A program made the translations under genes and the position numbers. Below are positions 1-6,854 of a stretch of 9,895 nucleotides of DNA, piece by piece; the stretch's first letter is position 1; each line of letters begins with the position of its first letter. Below the pieces are notes generated by a model. It did no database searches, was not told the origin of the DNA, and saw only the letters and a list, made by a program, of their open reading frames with translations. Source of the stretch: Acidobacteriota bacterium (GTDB lineage Bacteria > Acidobacteriota > Holophagae > Thermotomaculales > Thermotomaculaceae); assembly GCA_027038695.1 (NCBI GenBank), contig JALWHA010000196.1, positions 1 through 9,895 of the forward strand, written 5' to 3'.

Positions 1-399
1 AATGATATTTGTAATAGGCCGAATAGAGTTTGTTTGTTTTTGTTAAAGAATTTGGATGATTTTAAGGAACGATATGGTAATGGGTATCCGATTGGTTCTC
101 ATAGAGAAAGAAGGCCTGTATTTTCCTGTGTTAAAGATAACAATTTTACTCAAATATATTTTTTAAGTTCTTCAGATTTTAATGGGATTAATACAGTGCA
201 AATATCTTTTGGAAATTGTGTAAAGGGGGAATGCACAAGAACTTTTCCGTTTGGGGATAAATCATATCTATTTAATTGGAAAGGAACAGAACAACTTTTT
301 TCTCTTAGCATTCCTGCAGATGAATTGGAAAACTCTGAGTTTTTCCAATTATGTGGTCCTTGTGATTTTGCTTTTTTATGTGAGGATAACAATGTGTAA
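1..399 (+). CDS. 3' end of an unrecognised Cys-rich protein, possibly MazF/PemK-like (5' partial)
   Basis: The reading frame is open from the first base to a TAA at 397-399, so the true start probably lies outside the window. A TTG at 34 is the first start-like codon but has no ribosome binding site. The 132 visible residues hold an unusual number of cysteines (C4, C11, C43, C73, C78, C118, C121, C126), including NCVKGEC and LCGPC pairs that could bind a metal. The stretch GSHRERRPVFSCV followed by an alternating hydrophobic strand (IYFLSSS) loosely recalls the first strands of a MazF/PemK SH3-like barrel; this is a weak impression, not a recognised domain. The stop overlaps the next start (ATGTGTAA), so it is translationally coupled to the sigma factor gene and likely belongs to the same operon. 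Confidence 0.6.
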   Translation, partial: NDICNRPNRVCLFLLKNLDDFKERYGNGYPIGSHRERRPVFSCVKDNNFTQIYFLSSSDFNGINTVQISFGNCVKGECTRTFPFGDKSYLFNWKGTEQLFSLSIPADELENSEFFQLCGPCDFAFLCEDNNV

Positions 400-1135
400 T
401 AATATTTCAACTTTATTAAAAGACTTTTTTAATGGTTCTGAAAAAGCAGGTTCAGATTTGAGAATTGTTTTAAAAAAAATGTTAAATGCCTCAAATTCTC
501 AATCGTTCATTATTAATGATTTATTTAAGCAATTAGGTTTTATTACTTTAGAAGAAAAAGTGGATGAAGCAATGAGTTTGATTGCATTAAAAAAAGAAAG
601 ATTATTAATACTTTTTAAGGAAGAAAAAGGGGTAAATATCTCTTATCTCTATTTGATAATAAAAGGTAAATTATTTGACAGAATAAACAAAAAAAATCAG
701 CAGAAGAACACCATTTCATTGACTTACCACAATTCAGACGAAGATGGGGAGTCGCAAATAGAAGTAGAGGATGAATTTCAACTGAAAAAAATGACTGATA
801 TTGTTTACAAGCAGACTGTAGACAAATACTTCACAGATTTTTTGTTAATTCTTACTGATGAACAAAAAGAAACATTGTGCTATTACCTAGCAAAAGACAA
901 AGAACTTTCAGAAAATCCCTTTTTGTCTAATGTGGAACAAGAAAACACAAAATACAAAAAAGTTCAGAGGTTAAAAGAGTTTATTGCTGAGCATGTTCAG
1001 AAAAAAATTTCAAGGTATGATATAGAGGGTGAAAAAAAAGTCTGGTTAATGGTTTTTGAAAAATTCTGGTCAGAAATTTGCTTGCCGAAGGTTAATAAAA
1101 GTGTAGATTTTAAGTTGGGAGAACATCATGATTGA
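392..1135 (+). CDS. calpS: CalpS-like CRISPR-associated ECF-type sigma factor
   Basis: This is a 247-residue diverged sigma-70 family protein. Around residues 70-112 (YLYLIIKGKLFDRINKKNQQ, then a TISL strand) it resembles sigma region 2, with the usual basic helix followed by a short SL(D/T) segment and an acidic linker (DEDGE). Residues 147-200 resemble region 4 (LTDEQKETLCYYLAKDKELS, then a basic helix), the -35-binding helix-turn-helix. The start is ATG 392 because GAGG at 382-385 sits six bases upstream and the ATG overlaps the preceding stop; a longer in-frame version from 251 would lie inside the upstream gene. The gene overlaps the calpT-like gene by 8 bp. In the described Calp system, CalpS is held inactive by CalpT and released after CalpL cleaves CalpT, redirecting RNA polymerase. 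The sigma call rests on pattern and context; the target promoters are inferred (see promoter entries). Confidence 0.8.
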   Translation: MCNNISTLLKDFFNGSEKAGSDLRIVLKKMLNASNSQSFIINDLFKQLGFITLEEKVDEAMSLIALKKERLLILFKEEKGVNISYLYLIIKGKLFDRINKKNQQKNTISLTYHNSDEDGESQIEVEDEFQLKKMTDIVYKQTVDKYFTDFLLILTDEQKETLCYYLAKDKELSENPFLSNVEQENTKYKKVQRLKEFIAEHVQKKISRYDIEGEKKVWLMVFEKFWSEICLPKVNKSVDFKLGEHHD

Positions 1136-2072
1136 TTTAAAAAAGATTTTGTATAGTTATGAAGTAGATTTGCAGTCTTTCCAAAATATAGAAGATTCAG
1201 GGAAAAAGGACATCCCCAGAACACTAAAAAACGAAAAATTGGAAGGAATTGTTTTTGAAAAATTATCACCTTCTTTCCCTCTTATTGTATGTGTTTTGGT
1301 TGAAAAAAAGCATTCTGTGCTGGTTGCTCTAATGTCGTATGCCTATGAATTGGCAACTCACCATGACCTTTTTGTTAAATTTGAGCATCCAATAAGGGAT
1401 TTTTGGATTGTTGAAACAAATTTAATTTATGAGTTGCCTAAAGATAAACTGTTTCAATACTTTATCCCTGTAGGAAACCTGTCAGAAAGTGATGTTTCTA
1501 TCTTAAAGGGTTTTTTGAAAGGCAATAAACTTCCCTCTGAGCGTATTGGTTATGGCACATTAATAGAGGAGAAGATTAAATTTAAAAAAATTGAGAAAGA
1601 TAGAGCAAGAGAGTTGTTTGCTATGGGATTGGAGTATCTTGAAGAGATGGAAGAGGCATTGGCACAATCTGTTAGTGCTTCAGAACCTGAAAAGACTGAG
1701 GTTAAAACCCCTTTAACTGAGATTTTAAGCGATGCGGTGAAGAAAACTAACAAAAGCTTGAAGAAATTTATTCTTGAATTTTATAGAAAAAACCGTTTGT
1801 CGCAACCTGCTTTAGCCGCTACCCGGATAGAGCCTATTTCTGTTGACAGCACAAAATTTATCTATAATAAAGAATCTAATGAATTAAACATTATTTTTTC
1901 AGAAGAATTTATCGGTGATTCGGTTGATATTGTCCTGTCTGTTAAAGGCTCTGAATTTCCTTTGTTTTCTTTGAAAAAGGCTCCGAATATGTTGACTGTA
2001 AGCCTTTCTAAGGACGATTTTCTCTCTCTTGAGATTGCGCAGTGCTATTTGAGGGTTAAAAAAAGAAGATGA
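1128..2072 (+). CDS. calpT: CalpT-like MazF-fold sigma-sequestering protein, substrate of CalpL
   Basis: This 314-residue protein (about 36 kDa) sits between the sigma and protease genes. Residues about 37-133 look MazF-like: a strand-rich segment with PLIVCVLVEKKHSVLVALMS, then FWIVETNLIYELPKDKL and IPVGNLSESDVSILKGFLKG, which echoes the 'iG.Ls..d...v...L' end of MazF. A charged helix (145-180) follows, then a Ser/Pro/Glu-rich flexible stretch (181-197, SVSASEPEKTEVKTPLTEI), a basic helix (198-224) and a small C-terminal beta domain (233-312). In the described system, CalpT is a MazF homologue that bridges CalpL and CalpS and is cut into a larger N-terminal and a smaller C-terminal piece; the linker here would give a similar split. 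The start is ATG 1128, with GGGAG at 1117-1121. It overlaps calpS by 8 bp and calpL by 4 bp (ATGA). Confidence 0.8.
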   Translation: MIDLKKILYSYEVDLQSFQNIEDSGKKDIPRTLKNEKLEGIVFEKLSPSFPLIVCVLVEKKHSVLVALMSYAYELATHHDLFVKFEHPIRDFWIVETNLIYELPKDKLFQYFIPVGNLSESDVSILKGFLKGNKLPSERIGYGTLIEEKIKFKKIEKDRARELFAMGLEYLEEMEEALAQSVSASEPEKTEVKTPLTEILSDAVKKTNKSLKKFILEFYRKNRLSQPALAATRIEPISVDSTKFIYNKESNELNIIFSEEFIGDSVDIVLSVKGSEFPLFSLKKAPNMLTVSLSKDDFLSLEIAQCYLRVKKRR

Positions 2073-3598
2073 GCGGTAAATTTAAGGAGTTTTTAAAGGA
2101 TTTTTTTAATTACGACGGCGACATAAAAAAGGTATTGTTAATAGGGATTCAGCAGCAAATAGATGCTAAAGGCTTAAATTGTTTTGAGCGGGACAGCCGA
2201 TTGCTGCTCGATTTTTTTAAAGCAAAAGAATTACCGCCTGAGTTAAAACACAAAGTGTTTAATCTTTTGTTTTCAAATACTGAAAATTTGAAACTGTTTC
2301 CGGAGTTTGTTGATTTTATTGAAAAAGAGTATTCAGTTTCAAAAGAAATTCTGTTTAACGGCAAACTTGTTGAATTCAACTTCCCTGTTTATTATGACCC
2401 CAAAGGCAAGGCAACACTTTGCAATGCCTCTATCTTTATTTTTGAGGGGAATAGTGCTATAGATTTTTTCAATACAGTGAGCAATAAAGACTCGCTTAAT
2501 CAACTATCCGAGATGTTTGATAAGGCGTTTTTAATCTCAAGCGATACTGTTTTTCAGGAAAATTCTTTTATGCTTTCTGCGGCAATTGCCTTAAACCTTG
2601 AGTTTTTCCCTGAAAATTTCACATTTACCGGAGCGCTTGATACTTCAAAAAACATAATTCAGGTATATTTTGTTGATGAAAAGAGAAAAGCAGCGAAAAA
2701 AAGCAAAAAGATTTTAATATCCCATGAAGACTTAAAAAACAAAAATTTTGATTATCTTCTAAAGGTTTTTAGCGGGGAATACCCTTTGATTATGCCTTTT
2801 TTTATTGATATCCCTGCAAAAGAAGATGTAAATTTTCGCATTTTTAAGGATGTTGAAAACCATTTCGGCAAAGAGGGATTGATTATTACCGATGATTTTT
2901 TGCAAGAAAAAGCGATTGATAAATCATTACTTGTTTTTAAAGAATCGTCTCTCCCTGAGGAAGATGAAAAAGATATGGAAAAATGGGTAAATGTTGCGAA
3001 TCAGATAAAATCCAAGTTATCGGAAAAGAAATCTCAAATTGAAAAGATGTTTCAACCAAACATTAAATCCTTAAACATAAAAACAGTTCTTGCCATTAAA
3101 GCGCCTGTGGCTTTTGGGTATCTTTTAGGCCTTGTTTTTAAGAATGCAGTTGACATAGGTTCTGTTGCCCATTATGAGAAAACCAACTATTCCTTTTGCT
3201 CAGTAAATGATGAGATAAGCGAAAGTTGCACGCTTAAATTTGATTGCGAGGAAAAAACAGGTAATAAACTTTTTTGTGTAGGTTTAACTGACGGTGTTTT
3301 TCAGCAAGCCTGCGTAAAGTTTGCAAAAGAAAATAAATTTGATTTGTGCAGCATAGTAAAAACAAGTAGTGGAGACATTGATGTAAATGATTTTCTATGC
3401 GTTGCAGAGGGGATTTACAAAATCCTTTCAGAAAAATTCGGCTTGCAAAATCTTTTGATATTAAGTGTTCCTGTTCTCATTGCCTTCCTTCTTTCTTACA
3501 AATTTATTCCCAAAGTTTTTGCCAGAAAAATTCAGGTTTGCCACTTTTCAGGTGAAGCAGGCACATATTTAAGCATTCCCACAGATAACATCATATAA
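2069..3598 (+). CDS. calpL: CalpL-like Lon protease fused to a SAVED cyclic-oligoadenylate sensor
   Basis: This 509-residue protein has a helical N-terminus (1-95), a Lon-type protease region (about 96-240) and a C-terminal SAVED sensor (about 330-505). The Lon Ser-Lys dyad is readable. S166 in ENSFMLSAAIAL aligns with the catalytic serine of Lon (usually DSAG). A FTGALD strand at 185-191 follows, and K205 in VDEKRKAAKKSKKILIS aligns with the Lon lysine. The roughly 40-residue Ser-Lys spacing is as expected. The SAVED part shows the family's twice-used pattern, strand then P then hydrophobic helix (LAIKAPVAFGYLLGLVF at 341-357 and LILSVPVLIAFLLSYKF at 463-479). These look like membrane helices but fit the SAVED core. 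In the described system, cA4 binding drives oligomerisation and cleavage of CalpT. Translation is coupled to calpT by an ATGA overlap. The 3' end overlaps convergent cas2 by 8 bp. Confidence 0.87.
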   Translation: MSGKFKEFLKDFFNYDGDIKKVLLIGIQQQIDAKGLNCFERDSRLLLDFFKAKELPPELKHKVFNLLFSNTENLKLFPEFVDFIEKEYSVSKEILFNGKLVEFNFPVYYDPKGKATLCNASIFIFEGNSAIDFFNTVSNKDSLNQLSEMFDKAFLISSDTVFQENSFMLSAAIALNLEFFPENFTFTGALDTSKNIIQVYFVDEKRKAAKKSKKILISHEDLKNKNFDYLLKVFSGEYPLIMPFFIDIPAKEDVNFRIFKDVENHFGKEGLIITDDFLQEKAIDKSLLVFKESSLPEEDEKDMEKWVNVANQIKSKLSEKKSQIEKMFQPNIKSLNIKTVLAIKAPVAFGYLLGLVFKNAVDIGSVAHYEKTNYSFCSVNDEISESCTLKFDCEEKTGNKLFCVGLTDGVFQQACVKFAKENKFDLCSIVKTSSGDIDVNDFLCVAEGIYKILSEKFGLQNLLILSVPVLIAFLLSYKFIPKVFARKIQVCHFSGEAGTYLSIPTDNII

Positions 3599-3872
3599 CC
3601 TTTAATTTATCATTCAAAAACACCAGCCCTTCCCCTGATTTTCTTATTGCCTTTACACACCTTTCGCACAAAAAGTAAAAGTTTACCGAATCTTCAGTCA
3701 TATCCATCTCTTTCTCAACCTTTCTCTTCATCTCCTCAAATTCGTTGTCAGTTAAATAGCACTCAAAGACAGATTTTTGCACCCTTTTCCCGTATCCTTC
3801 CATGATCTTTGCAATCCTCTGCCTCTTTTTGTCGTCCACAATGTCGTAACAAACCACAAAAAACTTTTTCAT
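3591..3872 (-). CDS. cas2: CRISPR-associated endonuclease Cas2
   Basis: A 93-residue Cas2, the structural partner of Cas1 in the spacer-integration complex. The ferredoxin-like fold signature is clear. Strand 1 ends in VVCYDIVDD, with the conserved aspartate D10. The basic helix and YGKRVQKSVFEC segment follow, and then DSVNFYFLCERC as strand 4 before a short C-terminal tail. The length is normal for the family. The gene is the last of the primase-cas1-cas2 unit: its ATG overlaps the cas1 stop by one base (TAATG), and GAGGGGG lies just upstream within the cas1 end. Its stop codon lies inside the last codons of the convergent calpL gene, with no terminator between the two. Confidence 0.97.
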   Translation of the reverse strand: MKKFFVVCYDIVDDKKRQRIAKIMEGYGKRVQKSVFECYLTDNEFEEMKRKVEKEMDMTEDSVNFYFLCERCVKAIRKSGEGLVFLNDKLKVI

Positions 3873-4924
3873 TATCCCCCCTCAAAATCGTAATAATCAA
3901 GTGATTTCCCCTGCAAAAACCTTGCAATAGACCTTGCCTGCTCTTCAATAATCTGGTTTAAATCAAGCCTTACTCCTGCAGGCTCAAAGAACCTCTTTAA
4001 TAAAAATGCGTTCTCAAAATAGTGAATCGCGGTTTTTATTCCCGAATGAGTCAGCAAAACAGGGTAATCGTTTTCGTCTAACTCAGGCATCTCTTCGTCG
4101 TCTTTTAAAAGCGGGAATATATCCTGCCTTATGTGAAAATCCGTTTTTTTGATAACCTTTTTGTTTAAGGCAGTTAAAATTAAATTGTCCACAAAAGGCC
4201 TGTATTCTTCAAGTATGTCAAGCGCTAAAGACGGCCTCCCGTACTCAACCGAATGTAATGCCCCTAAATAAGGGTCTAACCCCACTTTGTTTAGTATGCT
4301 TGCTATCCTGTTTCCGAATAAAGTGTAATAGAAACTCATCAAGGCGTTAACCTCGTCCCTCGGCGGCCTTCTCGTCCTCCTTGTAAAGGTAAAATCCGTT
4401 CCCGAAACTATTTGCCTGAACCCTTCAAAATAAAACTTTGTGCCTATTCCTTCAATTCCCCTCACTTCGTCAAGGCTTTTTGCATTTCCCAGATCCTTCA
4501 ATATGCCCCTTACGTTAGAGATAACCTGCGTAATTTCCCCGCTCTTTATCCTGTAATTCCTCTTTCTCAAAAGTGAGATATAGTTTTTAAGTTTTACCCT
4601 TACACACCTTTTCGCAAAATCAATTTGAAACTTTTCATTTTGGAAAAAGTTAAACTGCCCTATTCTCAAAAATATGTTCTTCCCCGGTGTTGCAACCAGT
4701 TTTCCTCTGTATTTACCGTAAAACGAAAGGAAAACCACATCAATCCCGTTTTCAAGCAAAGCCTTAATAACCCCCGGGGTAAGGGAAACATTCCCTAACA
4801 GAATGATCTCCTCAATATCCTTTAGCAAAAACCACGAAATTATATTTTGATTCTTCTTTACAAGGATCCTGTTTCCCTTCTTTTTTAAAATTGTCCCCTG
4901 ATTTGCGATATAAACAATAGCCAT
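3872..4924 (-). CDS. cas1: CRISPR-associated integrase Cas1
   Basis: A 350-residue Cas1, the spacer integrase. The N-terminal beta domain (about 1-85) shows LKDIEEIILLGNVSLTPGVI typical of Cas1. The helical catalytic domain carries the three metal ligands: Glu in VRGIEG (about residue 158), His in LGALHSVEYGRPSLALDI (about 224) and an acidic residue of DILEEYRP (about 236-240). RRTRRPPRDEVNALMSFYYT is the usual DNA-contacting helix start of type I/III Cas1. It is full length and apparently active. I chose ATG 4924, which overlaps the primase stop as TGATG; a GTG immediately upstream (4927) would add one residue. No strong Shine-Dalgarno is visible, so expression probably depends on coupling to the primase. 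No reverse transcriptase is fused. Confidence 0.97.
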   Translation of the reverse strand: MAIVYIANQGTILKKKGNRILVKKNQNIISWFLLKDIEEIILLGNVSLTPGVIKALLENGIDVVFLSFYGKYRGKLVATPGKNIFLRIGQFNFFQNEKFQIDFAKRCVRVKLKNYISLLRKRNYRIKSGEITQVISNVRGILKDLGNAKSLDEVRGIEGIGTKFYFEGFRQIVSGTDFTFTRRTRRPPRDEVNALMSFYYTLFGNRIASILNKVGLDPYLGALHSVEYGRPSLALDILEEYRPFVDNLILTALNKKVIKKTDFHIRQDIFPLLKDDEEMPELDENDYPVLLTHSGIKTAIHYFENAFLLKRFFEPAGVRLDLNQIIEEQARSIARFLQGKSLDYYDFEGG

Positions 4925-6738
4925 CACTCAATCTCAAACTTAAACTTTACTTTTCCTTTTTCGTCTTTTTCCCTTACAAGTACCCCCTGCGGTAGGTTTA
5001 TCCTGTCAACCCCCGCCTGTTCAAACAAAGTGTTAATCCTTTTCTCAATCTCCCCTATCTGCTTTTGAATCTTCAAAACCTCTCTCTTTAATTTCAAATA
5101 CTGATTAAAAAGCCTATCAAAGCCTAAAATATCAAGGGTAGGTTGCCCGAACCCGACATTCTCTTTTGCGTAAATATTCGGGGTGGCATAGGTGTACTTA
5201 TCCTTGTCAAATGCGCAGGAGCACTCAACCGAAGAAACTATATCCGGAACCCTTGTCCTGATCTTTTCGCAACTTGTAGGATTTCCGTTTAATTTACTCT
5301 TTAAAAACTTGTTGCTATCAACCCCCGCTTTTCTAAATGCGTAATTTACAATATCAACCCCGTTAGTCAAGCACCCTAAAGTGTAAGTCATAACGCTAAC
5401 TTCCTGTGCCGATAAAGGGTTTTCGTTTAACGCTTTCTGATAAATCGTCTTTAAAACGGGACAGCCGATAAGAACCCTCTGCAACTCTTCATCTTTCTCA
5501 GGAAGAAAATCCCCCTCATCAAAGGGATTAAAAACCTCTTCAGCCTCTGTATTTTTTGTTGTTGTCTTTGTTGAATAGATATTTTCAGTCTCAAAATTTG
5601 CTATTGCGCTAACAATAATCCCCTTTGAAACCTTTTGGATAGAATGTAAAAATTGCCTTTGTCCCTTCACCTTCTTAAAATTCCCGTCAACAAAATAACT
5701 CTGTTTCCCTGTTTTTAAATGGTAGCCGAACGGGATCTTGATCAAATTGCCTAACTTATCCTCTCTAACAAAACTCTGCTTCGGGAAAGCCTCCACGCTA
5801 ACCCCTTTGTTCTCAGACACCCTTTTAATAACCTCAATTGCAAAATGCCGTGCAATCCTTGCCGCAAGGGGAGAATCAAGGAAAACCCACACGTGAAAAC
5901 CCTTGTTGCCCGAAAACTCAATATAAGAATTGATACCGTTTTGTGCGAGAATATTCACTATCTCTTTAGCGGCATTTCTGCAACCGCTCATGGCAGATTC
6001 AAATCTATCGGGAGACGAAACAACCTCTTGATACACATCCTTTTTAATATCAACGTCAAATGCTATAAAACTGACAGTGTTGTCTAACCTTATCTGATAA
6101 ACCCCTACCGTAATACTCCCGTCAAAATGTTGTTGAATAACATTCGGTGTTAACGCCTCGTGAACAGGAGTATACCCCGTATCCCCGGTCTGCGAAATCC
6201 ATTGCTTTGCGAAAACCCCTTCTCTTCCCGAAAACAGATCAAGAACCTTATATGCGTCTCCTGCCGAATGAGGGGACAACTCCTCTTCTAAACTGTCGTT
6301 TTCAGGGGGAGCAATTAAATCAGAACCTGCATCTAAGTCCTTGATATAAGCAAGAAACCTCTTGTCTCCCGTGCTCTCGTATCCTTTAATATAAACCTCT
6401 CTCGCTTCGTCAAACTCTTCAGTCTCTTCAAGAATCAATCCCTTTTCTCTGAAAAACCTGCTATCTTCGGGGAAAATATTAATTAAAATATCAACGCATT
6501 CAATCGCCTTATCAACCATTCCCTTATCAAGGTACAACTCTTTCAATTTTTCAAGTGCGTTAACCCTTTCATCTGATTGTTCGCTTTCCTTGTAGATTTG
6601 CAGCAATTCAAAGATCTCCTTCTCAAACAACCCCGCTTCCTCATACTTTTCTACCCAATCCCACCTCTCTTTAATACTCTCCGCCTGTTTTTGGTCCCTG
6701 TTTTTCAATTCAAAATCCGAATCATTCTTTTTGTTCAT
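4924..6738 (-). CDS. CRISPR-associated primase-polymerase (AEP family) with helical/TPR-like N-terminus and Cys cluster
   Basis: A 604-residue archaeo-eukaryotic primase heading the adaptation operon. Residues 25-135 are paired helices with TPR-like spacing (ALEKLKELYLDKGMVDKAIE, then EKGLILEETEEFDEAREVYI). The AEP core shows motif I in FIAFDVDIKK (D228, D230), motif II in SGNKGFHVWVF (S276 to H282), and a basic IKIPFG motif around 333-338 as motif III. The C-terminal helical region has cysteines at 426, 456, 490, 506 and 508, a spread that resembles a PriL-type Fe-S domain. A coiled coil follows (545-575). Known CRISPR-associated primase-polymerases bind Cas1-Cas2 and make or extend DNA, thought to prepare or fill spacers; that role is inferred here from position. 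The start ATG has an excellent site (GGAGGTGCAAG then ATG). The stop overlaps cas1. Confidence 0.93.
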   Translation of the reverse strand: MNKKNDSDFELKNRDQKQAESIKERWDWVEKYEEAGLFEKEIFELLQIYKESEQSDERVNALEKLKELYLDKGMVDKAIECVDILINIFPEDSRFFREKGLILEETEEFDEAREVYIKGYESTGDKRFLAYIKDLDAGSDLIAPPENDSLEEELSPHSAGDAYKVLDLFSGREGVFAKQWISQTGDTGYTPVHEALTPNVIQQHFDGSITVGVYQIRLDNTVSFIAFDVDIKKDVYQEVVSSPDRFESAMSGCRNAAKEIVNILAQNGINSYIEFSGNKGFHVWVFLDSPLAARIARHFAIEVIKRVSENKGVSVEAFPKQSFVREDKLGNLIKIPFGYHLKTGKQSYFVDGNFKKVKGQRQFLHSIQKVSKGIIVSAIANFETENIYSTKTTTKNTEAEEVFNPFDEGDFLPEKDEELQRVLIGCPVLKTIYQKALNENPLSAQEVSVMTYTLGCLTNGVDIVNYAFRKAGVDSNKFLKSKLNGNPTSCEKIRTRVPDIVSSVECSCAFDKDKYTYATPNIYAKENVGFGQPTLDILGFDRLFNQYLKLKREVLKIQKQIGEIEKRINTLFEQAGVDRINLPQGVLVREKDEKGKVKFKFEIE

Positions 6739-6755
6739 CTTGCACCTCCTATCTT

Positions 6756-6785
6756 CTTTAAACCGGAAAATTTCAAAAAACTGAC
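6756..6785 (-). promoter_or_regulatory. Candidate promoter of primase-cas1-cas2: GTCAG-N17-GTTTAAA
   Basis: On the minus strand, GTCAG (6785-6781) is followed by exactly 17 bases and then GTTTAAAG (6763-6756). The second block ends 17 bases before the primase ATG, giving a very short leader that still contains the GGAGG site. The same two blocks at the same spacing occur upstream of the HIRAN operon and of the last operon. The 17-nt gap between short blocks fits an ECF-type -35/-10 layout better than a sigma-A promoter, where TTGTCA and TTTAAA would be too far apart. Transcriptional activity is inferred. Confidence 0.6.
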
Positions 6786-6793
6786 AAATTTCC

Positions 6794-6823
6794 GTCAGAT
6801 TTTCTTTTCTTGCAGGTTTATAA
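6794..6823 (+). promoter_or_regulatory. Candidate promoter of the HIRAN operon: GTCAG-N17-GTTTATAA
   Basis: GTCAG (6794-6798), then 17 T-rich bases, then GTTTATAA (6816-6823), ending 31 bases before the ATG at 6855. It is back-to-back with the primase promoter: the two GTCAG blocks face away from each other with 8 bases between them, which produces the CTGAC-N8-GTCAG palindrome in this 116-bp divergent gap. Both start sites could therefore be controlled by one bound factor. Function is inferred from the threefold recurrence of the motif. Confidence 0.6.
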
Positions 6824-6854
6824 AAGTTGAAAAAAGAGAAAGGAGCAAACTAAT

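Noticed and set aside
251..391. Upstream extension of the sigma factor gene adding 47 residues
   Set aside because: It would lie within the preceding gene. The ATG at 392 has a well-spaced GAGG and a stop/start overlap, and the sigma-like sequence only begins after it.
3449..3520. Membrane helix at the C-terminus of the CalpL-like protein
   Set aside because: The hydrophobic stretch carries the strand-Pro-helix pattern of the SAVED core and is mirrored at residues 341-357, so a soluble fold is more likely.
3763..3948. Separate small minus-strand gene across the cas1/cas2 junction
   Set aside because: It is in another frame over two confidently identified genes and resembles no family.
6775..6804. 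CTGAC-N8-GTCAG palindrome as a terminator hairpin or transposon end
   Set aside because: The palindrome is fully explained by two divergent copies of the GTCAG promoter block. The arms are only five bases and lie between start sites, not after a gene.
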